The position numbers and the translations under genes are program-made. From contig CAKMVZ010000002.1 in the NCBI GenBank assembly GCA_928721915.1, positions 94,356-158,355 of the forward strand: DNA of 64,000 nucleotides, in the 5' to 3' direction. The stretch comes from an uncultured Clostridia bacterium (GTDB taxonomy: Bacteria > Bacillota > Clostridia > TANB77 > CAG-508). Under the pieces are notes generated by a model that saw only the letters and a list, made by a program, of their open reading frames with translations, was not told the DNA's origin and ran no database searches. Of the stretch, positions 57,142 to 64,000 are shown in pieces. Position 1 is the stretch's first letter, and each line of letters opens with the position of its first letter.

Positions 57142-59496
57142 TTACTCTCCTTCTTCCTTATTTTTCTTTAATTCAACATCATATTCATAAACTAAAATAT
57201 CTTTTGATTTTGGTAAAATTAAATTATCACTCTCTCTAAAATAATTATTAGTTCTAAATTTATTTTGACCAACTAGCTTAAAGTTAAATCTCGAAGTATC
57301 AACTAAAACTTGAGTTGATAGATCCATTCCTTCTGGTAGTGTTTGATTTGTATTATCATACAAAATAATATTAGTATAATACAAAAGTGGCATGTTCTCT
57401 TTATAATTTATCTTTATTAAATTTAAAGCTCCTTCTCCTTTATCTTCATAAATTTTAAATTCATTTTCTATATCTATATTCATTACCAAAAATGCATTCT
57501 CATCAAGTTTTTCAGATATTTGAACTAATTTATATAAAGGCATATCAAATTTTGACTGTATTTTTGGAACAGCGCCATTTGTATAATTAATTATAGATTG
57601 AAGTTTCTCTGTAAAATCAAACTCATCAATATTTCTGTTAATATTCATAATTTTGTATAAGTTTTTTTCATTTTCTCTATGACTTCTACTTCCAATATAT
57701 TTTGGTTTTATATTATCATCTAAAATATTTCCAAAAATATCAAAATTTTCTTCATCTATATATAATCTATTTTTATTAAAATCTTCTTTTAATTTTTTAA
57801 AACTAGATTTTATTTTTTTCTCATCCATTTTTCCTTTTTTCAAAGAATTAATCACTGAATTTAAACTACTATTAATAGCAAAAATACTATTTGTTTCTTC
57901 TTTAAAAAGTTTTTTTCTTTGAAGTTTATCCATTTTAACACCAAGATTTTCAAAATCTATTTCCATATCAAAAACTCTTCTTATCTGTTCTTGTTCTTTG
58001 TTATCTTCTGAATCTCCTTGTTCTAAACTTAAAATTTCATCTTTTTTAGTAAACTTCCAAAAATCAAAAAAGCTTTTTTTATGTTTATCAATTTCTTCTA
58101 AGTAGTCTTTTGCATTCTTTACTTTTCTCTTAAAATTTTCATATTTTAATTTCATAGCTTTAATATCTTGATTTAAATTCTGATATTCTTTTTTGCCTTT
58201 ATCTAACATAGAATAAATTACAACTAAGTCTTCAATTGTATAAAAATCTCTATTTTGCATATAAGTATCCATTGGCTCTAAATCAACAGAATAGTCGTTT
58301 TTTTCAATTTCTATTAGCTTAGAAATTTCACCTTCTTTTCCCATTTCTTTTTTTATTTTTTTCTTAATCTTATTTGACTTAAAGAAATATTTCATTCTTC
58401 CACTAAAAGTTTTTTTACATTCTAAAAAAGCTCCTATTTCTTTTTGAGATTGTAAATATAAAAGTTCCTGATTAGATGTTTCATTTCTTATTTCTTCTAA
58501 TTCTTTAGTTAATTTTTTGCAAGCTTTATTTTGTTCTTCAATTTCTACTTTTGCAATGGAATATTCTGATTTTATAAATTCTGCTAAATTCTCATATTCC
58601 ATTTTAATATTACCATGATAAATTTCTAATGCATTTTTACTATTTATTTTAGTATAGAAAGAAAAATATTCTTTAATTTCTGATTGCATTACAAATAAAG
58701 CTTTTAAAGTTTTAAAAAACTTTACTGCCTCTTCTTCACTAGATAACTTTATCTTATATGTACTTTTTACATTTTCATATACAAAAGTTTCACCAATTAT
58801 TTGTATAGACATTTCATTATCTTTATTATAAACTTCATAAATAATTGGCCAATTCTTTGTAAATAACCATAAATAATTTTCAATATCAATCAATTCATCT
58901 CTATTTAAATATTTTTCAGAATAATTAACATAATTTATAGGTATAAAAACTTTTTCATCTGATAATTTGGGGTTATTTGCAATTTCAATTTTCTTTTTTA
59001 ATAAATAGAAAAATTCTGCAAAAGTTGATTCTTTCGTACAAACCATCATGAAATATCTATCAGTAGCTTCAGAATAATAAATATGCCATAAATGTTCTTT
59101 ATTAAATCTTACTCTAAATGGCTCTGTATATTTCATTTCTTTTTGAATATTACTCACATTTTCTACTTCTGCAATAGAAAAATCATTTAACATTTTTAAA
59201 AAAGTTGTATATCTTTCTAATCCTTCTTGAGTTTCTTCATTTGCTAGGTAACTTCCAAGTGGAAAAGCTTTACTATATTTTTCTCTAACAGAATCACTTC
59301 TCAAACAAGGTGTTATTAAAATATCAATTTTATTTATTGGAACAAATCTAAAAACTTTATGATCTTTATCATTATTTAATCTTGATAAATTAAAATTAAG
59401 TGGTTTAAAATCATACAAAAAATCTGGTATATTTTGTAAATCCAAACCTAAATAATTTAATTTTTGAGTTAAATCATTTTTTCCCGTTTTGTCCAC
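57142..59496 (-). CDS. Large hypothetical coiled-coil protein, 784 residues, GTG start
   Basis: Not recognised. The N-terminal 300 residues appear globular (DIENYLWLFTKNWPIIYEVY), residues about 310-520 contain heptad-type helices (EEQNKACKKLTKELEEIRNE, NQDIKAMKLKYENFKRKVKN), and the C-terminal part is again globular, with SRSHRENEKNLYKIMNINRN and a beta-rich end. No signal peptide or membrane span. GTG 59496 has GGAGG ten bases upstream. It is co-directional with the thioesterase and may be a structural or phage-defence-like protein, but nothing in the sequence decides this. Confidence 0.65.
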   Translation of the reverse strand: MDKTGKNDLTQKLNYLGLDLQNIPDFLYDFKPLNFNLSRLNNDKDHKVFRFVPINKIDILITPCLRSDSVREKYSKAFPLGSYLANEETQEGLERYTTFLKMLNDFSIAEVENVSNIQKEMKYTEPFRVRFNKEHLWHIYYSEATDRYFMMVCTKESTFAEFFYLLKKKIEIANNPKLSDEKVFIPINYVNYSEKYLNRDELIDIENYLWLFTKNWPIIYEVYNKDNEMSIQIIGETFVYENVKSTYKIKLSSEEEAVKFFKTLKALFVMQSEIKEYFSFYTKINSKNALEIYHGNIKMEYENLAEFIKSEYSIAKVEIEEQNKACKKLTKELEEIRNETSNQELLYLQSQKEIGAFLECKKTFSGRMKYFFKSNKIKKKIKKEMGKEGEISKLIEIEKNDYSVDLEPMDTYMQNRDFYTIEDLVVIYSMLDKGKKEYQNLNQDIKAMKLKYENFKRKVKNAKDYLEEIDKHKKSFFDFWKFTKKDEILSLEQGDSEDNKEQEQIRRVFDMEIDFENLGVKMDKLQRKKLFKEETNSIFAINSSLNSVINSLKKGKMDEKKIKSSFKKLKEDFNKNRLYIDEENFDIFGNILDDNIKPKYIGSRSHRENEKNLYKIMNINRNIDEFDFTEKLQSIINYTNGAVPKIQSKFDMPLYKLVQISEKLDENAFLVMNIDIENEFKIYEDKGEGALNLIKINYKENMPLLYYTNIILYDNTNQTLPEGMDLSTQVLVDTSRFNFKLVGQNKFRTNNYFRESDNLILPKSKDILVYEYDVELKKNKEEGE

Positions 59497-59587
59497 TTTC
59501 TTTTGTGCTCCTCCTTAATTTTTTAAATCAAATTACATTTTTTCAATGCACATTATATCAATTCATAATATAAAAATCTACCCAAAA

Positions 59588-59621
59588 TAAAAAAAACTTA
59601 AGAAAATTTCTCTTAAGTTTC
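59588..59621 (-). terminator. Terminator of the sugar transferase gene
   Basis: On the minus strand AAACTTAAGAG and TTCTTAAGTTT pair, followed by TTTTTATTTTGG. Confidence 0.85.
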
Positions 59622-59627
59622 TTATTC

Positions 59628-60876
59628 TTAAATCGCTCCTTCTTTTTTTACTACTTTTAACACTGTCCTAATTAAAATTTTAATATCAAGTAATAAATTA
59701 AATTTATGTGAATATTCTATATCAATATTTAATCTATCTTCAAAAGTAGTTTGGTTTCTTCCATTTACTTGCCAAAGGCCAGTTAGTCCTGGTTTTACAC
59801 CAATTATAGTATCATATTTTTCACCCATATCTGACTTTTCTCTAGGCAAATATGCTCTTGGCCCAACAAGACTAATATCACCTTTTAAAACATTAATAAA
59901 TTGTGGAAATTCATCTAAGCTTGTCTTTCTTAAAAATTTTCCCATTTTAGTAACTCTAGGATCATCTTTTAATTTTTTATATTTTTTGTACTCTTTTCTA
60001 GCTTCTTCATCATTTTCTAATAATTCTTTTAAAACTTCATCAGCTCCAACTACCATACTTCTAAATTTGTACATTTTAAAAGTTTTACCATCTTTTCCAA
60101 TTCTATCTTGTGAATAAAAGATTGGACCATTTTCTTTAAAAATTTTATTTCCTATAAAAACAGCTATTGTAAGAGGAATTAGAAAAATAGTTCCTACTAT
60201 ACCACCTAATATATCTATAGCTCTTTTAAAAAACAATCTTGTATTTCTTAAAATATAATTATTAAGAGTTTCTCTTGGAATTTCTTCATAAATATATTTT
60301 TGATAATATCTTGAATTTTTATTTCTTACTGTTACAAAAAGTGTAATTAAAATTATTTTAAAATCAAGCTTTAAAGAGCGATTTAATATATAATGAACAT
60401 CTAAATCTAATCTTTCTTTAAAACTAACACTTCTTCCTGTAATTTGGTAAATTCCAGTAATACCAGGTTTTACATTAGAAATTATACTATAATAGTCTCC
60501 CATTTTTTCTTTTTCTTTAATAGTATAAGGACGAGGTCCAACTAAAGACATTGTACCTGCCAATAAATTTATAAATTGTGGAAATTCACATATTACAGAC
60601 TTTTTAACATTTAATCTGTACATTTTAAAAATTTTTCCATTTTTTCCAACTCTTGTTTGATAATAAAATATAGGACCTTGTTCATTTTTAACAATTTTTT
60701 GTATAACTACATATAAGCTTACAGGTATTAATAAAAAAGTTCCTATAAAGCCGAACTATAATGTCTATAAATCTAATTAAAATTTGAACAAACCAAGAAA
60801 TTGCTTTTTCTTCATAGATTGGATTTAAAATCTCTGTAGATTCACTCTCCACATCTACTTTTGAACTCAATCTCAC
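59628..60876 (-). CDS. Tandem bacterial sugar-phosphate transferase (WecG/WbaP-like), one CGG shift
   Basis: 415 residues after joining, made of two copies of the sugar transferase domain, usually about 200 residues each. The second copy (from about 195) is complete: RAIDILGGIVGTIFLIPLTI, YKFRSMVVGADEVL, RVTKMGKFLRKTSLDEFPQF, VLKGDISLVGPRAYLP. The first copy begins with a membrane helix joined at gtt cgg c (60751-60753): FIDIIVGFIGTFLLIPVSLY, then FYYQTRVGKNGKIFKMYRLN. It lacks the whole catalytic ADEVL-RVTKMG segment, going straight to CEFPQFINLLAGTMSLVGPR. Start GTG 60876 with AGGAGG. It transfers the first sugar phosphate to undecaprenyl phosphate in exopolysaccharide synthesis. Confidence 0.88.
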
Positions 60877-60962
60877 TTATTTTTCCTCCTAATTAATTAT
60901 ACACAATTTTTATTATAGCATTTAAATATTTATATTTCAACACATTTTTCCAAAAAAATCCA

Positions 60963-63653
60963 TTATTTTGCCTGATACCAACTATTTCCTCTTTCTATTT
61001 CAACTTTTAAAGGAACTGAAAGCTTAGCTGCTGATTCCATTTCTTCTTGTAAAATTTTTTTCATTTCTTCTTCCTCTTCTAACGGCGCTTCAACTAATAA
61101 CTCATCATGTATTTGAAGAATAATATTTGATTTTAAATTTTCCACTTTAATTCTATTATAAACTTTTATCATAGCAATTTTCATAATATCTGCTGCAGTT
61201 CCTTGGATTGGAGTATTCATAGCTGCTCTTTCACCAAATTTTCTTACCATATAATTATTTGATTTTATTTCTGGAATATATCTTCTTCTTCCAAACATTG
61301 TCTCAGTGTAACCTTTTATTTTTGCCTGCTCAGCAATATTATCCATGTATTTTTTAATTCCAGAGTATTTTTCTAAATATTGTTCAATATATTTTTTTGC
61401 TTCTTTTATATCAATTCCAGTCTGCTCTGAAAGTCCAAAATCACTAATTCCATATACAATGCCAAAGTTTACAGCCTTTGCTCTACTTCTTAATTGTTTT
61501 GAAACTTTTTCAATTGGAACATTAAATATTTGTGAAGCACAAATAGTATGAATATCCTGATTTTCATTAAATGCTTTAATCATTATCTCATCATTTGAAA
61601 TATGAGCCAAAACTCTAAGTTCAATTTGAGAATAATCACTATCTATTAATATTTTACCCTTTTCTGCTTTAAATACTTTCCTTATTTTTTTACCTAAGTC
61701 AGTTCTAGTTGGAATATTTTGTAAATTTGGCTCTGTACTACTTAATCTACCAGTTGCAGTAACAGTTTGATGGAAACGAGTATGAATTTTTCCAGTTTTT
61801 TCATTTATATGTGACATTAAACCTTGAGCATAAGTTGAATTTAATTTTACTAATTGTCTATAATCTAAGATCTTTTCAATAATTGGATGTTTATCTTTTA
61901 ATTTTTCTAAAACTTCAACATCTGTTGAGTATCCACTTTTATTTTTCTTATAAACAGGTAATTTTAATTCTTCAAAAAGTATCTCACCTAACTGTTTTGG
62001 AGAATTTATATTAAATTCTCTTCCAGCTAAATTATAAATATCTATTCTCAATTCTTCTATTTTAGAACTTAAATTATTTCCAAATTTTACAATCTCTTTT
62101 TTATCTGCATAAACTCCTACATATTGCATTTCTGCCAAAACTTCCACAAGTGGCATTTCAATTTCATTAAATAATTTTAATGAACCAATTTTTTCTAATT
62201 CTTCTTCTAATTTTTTATGCAATTTTGAAATAATATATACATAAACTTCATTACTAATATCTTCTTTTTCTTGTCCTTCTTCTATAGTGTCAAATAAGCT
62301 TGTTTGCTTATTTTTATCATCGTTTTTTAACATATTTGACAAATTTATTCCTAAATAAGTATTACTAAGTTCATTTAAATCATATTGATTTGAACTAGAA
62401 TTTAATAAATATCCAGCAATTTTTATATCAAACATAAGATTTTTTGGAATTATTTTAGATTGTTTAAGCAAAATATAATCTAATTTTTGCTCATATCCAC
62501 ATTTTAGCAAATTTTCATTTTCAAAAATTTCTTTTAATTTATCAATATTTTTTTCAAAATCTACATTATATATTGTTTCCCCAATCGCAATTTTAATGCT
62601 TTTAATTTTTAAATGAACTGGATTTTGAGTTTCATCATCAATTTTTTCAAAATAATAATATAAAATTTTTGATTCTAAAATTTTAGAATAAATTTCATCT
62701 AAATCCACTTTTTTTATTTCAAATAATTCTTTTAAATCTTTTTCTTCATCTTTAGGTGAATTTTCCAAAAGATTAAACTTTTCTATATATCTATTAAATC
62801 TAAGCTCTTGAAAAACTTTTAAAACTTCTTCTCTATTCCACTCTCTATATTTAAAATCTTCCAAATTTTTTTCAATAGGACTATCAACATTTATAGTTCC
62901 AAGAGTCCTAGAAAGAAACGCCATATCTTTTCCTTCTACTAATTTTTCTTTAGTTTTACCTCTAATACTTATATTTCCTTCATCAATATTTTTATAAATA
63001 TTATCAATAGTTCCAAATTCTTTTATTAATCCCAAAGCTGTTTTTTCACCAATTCCGCTAACTCCTGGAATATTATCTGAAGCATCTCCCATAAGGCCTT
63101 TAACTTCTATTAAAGCTTTAGGTTCAACTCCATAAACTTCTAAAATTTTATTTCTATCAAAATCTTCTGTTTCCGTTTTTCCTTGTTTAGTATGAGGAAT
63201 ACGTATTATAGTTTTATCTGTTGCAAGCTGAAAAGAATCTCTATCTCCTGTAAGTAATATGACTTTTAAACCTTGAGATTCACCAAATTTTGCCAGTGTT
63301 CCTAAAATATCGTCTGCTTCATATCCTTCTTTTTCAATTATTTTTATATTCATAGCAGTTAAAACTTTTTTTATTAAAGGCATTTGAGAAGCTAATTCAT
63401 CAGGCATTCCTTTTCTAGTTCCTTTATAGTCTTTATATAACTCATGTCTTTTAGTCGGAGCTTTAACATCAAAACTTACAACCAAATATTCTGGCTTTGC
63501 TTCATCTAACTCTTTAAATAAAACTGCCAAAAAACCAAATACAGCATTTGTATAAGTTCCATCAGTAGTCTTCATAAGTCTACTTCTACTCATAGTTCCG
63601 TAAAAAGCTCTATTTAATATACTATTACCATCAATAACAAATAATTTTTCCAA
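60963..63653 (-). CDS. polA: DNA polymerase I, TTG start
   Basis: 896 residues. The 5'-nuclease domain (MEKLFVIDGNSILNRAFYG, GYEADDILGTLAKFGESQG, KGLMGDASDNIPGVSGIGEK), then a 3'-5' exonuclease-like region without the complete DEDD set (probably inactive), and the polymerase domain: TVTATGRLSSTEPNLQNIPT, DYSQIELRVLAHIS, RSRAKAVNFGIVYGISDFGL and LQIHDELLVEAP. The start is TTG 63653, preceded by GGAGG. It replaces RNA primers and fills repair gaps; with UvrC in this window it completes excision repair. Several out-of-frame CGGs (agc gga, tac gga) have no effect. Confidence 0.96.
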   Translation of the reverse strand: MEKLFVIDGNSILNRAFYGTMSRSRLMKTTDGTYTNAVFGFLAVLFKELDEAKPEYLVVSFDVKAPTKRHELYKDYKGTRKGMPDELASQMPLIKKVLTAMNIKIIEKEGYEADDILGTLAKFGESQGLKVILLTGDRDSFQLATDKTIIRIPHTKQGKTETEDFDRNKILEVYGVEPKALIEVKGLMGDASDNIPGVSGIGEKTALGLIKEFGTIDNIYKNIDEGNISIRGKTKEKLVEGKDMAFLSRTLGTINVDSPIEKNLEDFKYREWNREEVLKVFQELRFNRYIEKFNLLENSPKDEEKDLKELFEIKKVDLDEIYSKILESKILYYYFEKIDDETQNPVHLKIKSIKIAIGETIYNVDFEKNIDKLKEIFENENLLKCGYEQKLDYILLKQSKIIPKNLMFDIKIAGYLLNSSSNQYDLNELSNTYLGINLSNMLKNDDKNKQTSLFDTIEEGQEKEDISNEVYVYIISKLHKKLEEELEKIGSLKLFNEIEMPLVEVLAEMQYVGVYADKKEIVKFGNNLSSKIEELRIDIYNLAGREFNINSPKQLGEILFEELKLPVYKKNKSGYSTDVEVLEKLKDKHPIIEKILDYRQLVKLNSTYAQGLMSHINEKTGKIHTRFHQTVTATGRLSSTEPNLQNIPTRTDLGKKIRKVFKAEKGKILIDSDYSQIELRVLAHISNDEIMIKAFNENQDIHTICASQIFNVPIEKVSKQLRSRAKAVNFGIVYGISDFGLSEQTGIDIKEAKKYIEQYLEKYSGIKKYMDNIAEQAKIKGYTETMFGRRRYIPEIKSNNYMVRKFGERAAMNTPIQGTAADIMKIAMIKVYNRIKVENLKSNIILQIHDELLVEAPLEEEEEMKKILQEEMESAAKLSVPLKVEIERGNSWYQAK

Positions 63654-63936
63654 AATATTTCCTCCAATATCTTTTGATACTTTAAAATTTTTTTTATTTT
63701 ATCATATAGACAAAAAATATGCTATACTTTTTTAGAAAAAGTAAATAAAAAGACTAACATTCATATTTTTCTATAAATGCTACTTTGTCTCTATCCTTTA
63801 AATTTCTTCTTATTAAATAAGTTAAAAATAACAACAAGGTATTAATATAAATATTTATATTAATACCTTGTTATGATAAAGTGTTGATATAATTTTCATT
63901 TTATTAAATTAAATAATAAAATATATTTTATGCAAA
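63654..63936. other. Intergenic region with a 40-base perfect palindrome
   Basis: Contains the polA promoter region and the palindrome described separately; otherwise AT-rich without a gene. Confidence 0.5.
63833..63872 (-). terminator. Perfect 40-base palindrome, probable terminator
   Basis: AACAAGGTATTAATATAAAT is followed at once by its exact reverse complement, with no loop bases. On the minus strand TTGTTATTTTT follows, and it lies 65 bases beyond the stop of the partial gene at 63937, so it may end that transcript. The length and perfection are unusual for a terminator. Confidence 0.6.
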
Positions 63937-64000
63937 TTAAGCTTGTTCTTTTTTCTTTTTTCCAAATAGTGTAATTTCTTGGAATAGAAAATCATGTAAT
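63937..64000 (-). CDS. C-terminal end of an unidentified protein
   Basis: Only the last 20 residues are in the window: LHDFLFQEITLFGKKKKEQA and a stop. A hydrophobic/aromatic segment before a basic tail suggests a cytoplasmic tail of a membrane protein or simply a charged C-terminus. It cannot be identified. Confidence 0.5.
   Translation of the reverse strand, partial: LHDFLFQEITLFGKKKKEQA

Noticed and set aside
5937..60753. Sequencing or assembly errors as the cause of the CGG frame breaks
   Set aside because: Errors would not respect reading frame. Every extra C lies exactly at a codon boundary before a GGN glycine codon, on both strands, while the many out-of-frame CGG (ttc gga, agc gga, tac gga) and intergenic CGG show no indel. 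Raw reads should still be inspected.
5937..60753. CGG as a reassigned sense codon (for example to Gln or Trp)
   Set aside because: Reassignment without a shift leaves the downstream frame wrong; homology resumes only in the +1 frame.

Overview
The window looks like the chromosome of an uncultivated, very AT-rich, endospore-forming Clostridia-type bacterium, probably a gut lineage. Evidence: gpr and ytxC-like sporulation genes, a SAM-I riboswitch before metK, a signal-recognition operon (ylxM-ffh), low-GC Bacillota gene neighbourhoods, and Arg codons that are nearly all AGA. Most genes are on the minus strand.

The outstanding feature is a recoding signal. In 26 places in chromosomal genes the reading frame reaches an in-frame CGG codon and homology continues in the +1 frame, so that the C is skipped and the following GGN is read as glycine. 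The sites are at conserved glycines: both Walker A loops of a Clp ATPase, the APGVMG-type and GIPT motifs of the Gpr protease, RGSLR of a cysteine desulfurase, HRLDRPTGG of pseudouridine synthases, and others in UvrC, ZnuB and NfeD. I found no in-frame CGG in a chromosomal gene that reads through as arginine. Out-of-frame CGG (for example agc gga or ttc gga) is common and harmless. Ordinary gene calling would report these genes as split pseudogenes; I annotate them as single genes. The only in-frame CGGs that read normally are three in a small island at 45.5-46.6 kb that looks foreign.

Layout. 0-6.6 kb: ffh/ylxM, a decayed gene, two unknown genes, ytxC-like, D-lactate dehydrogenase, gpr. 6.7-12.6 kb: three copies of a PD-(D/E)XK (Rpn-type) nuclease in different states of decay, dispersed repeats, and a pilin-like surface protein whose start is separated from its body by a (CA)12 tract that is currently out of frame. 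12.6-25.9 kb: RNA modification, uvrC, hpt, LD-carboxypeptidase, a zinc-type ABC transporter, infC-rpmI-rplT, a second pseudouridine synthase. 26-34 kb: membrane protein, HipA-like kinase, second pilin-like protein with three CGG shifts, metK with SAM riboswitch, DUF1540 protein, large serine recombinase. 34-45.2 kb: ClpC-like ATPase (four shifts), cell-wall enzymes (glucosaminidase, MltG, SH3/GH18-like), NfeD-stomatin pair, cysteine desulfurase, PPC-domain protein.

46.8-56.5 kb is a mobilizable element (MobV relaxase, ABC-2 exporter, Fic protein, HTH, excisionase, tyrosine integrase). It is inserted in the anticodon loop of a tRNA-Leu(CAA) gene, splitting it into halves nearly 10 kb apart, and it carries a complete replacement tRNA-Leu(CAA). 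56.7-64 kb: thioesterase, a large unknown coiled-coil protein, a tandem sugar-phosphate transferase, and DNA polymerase I.
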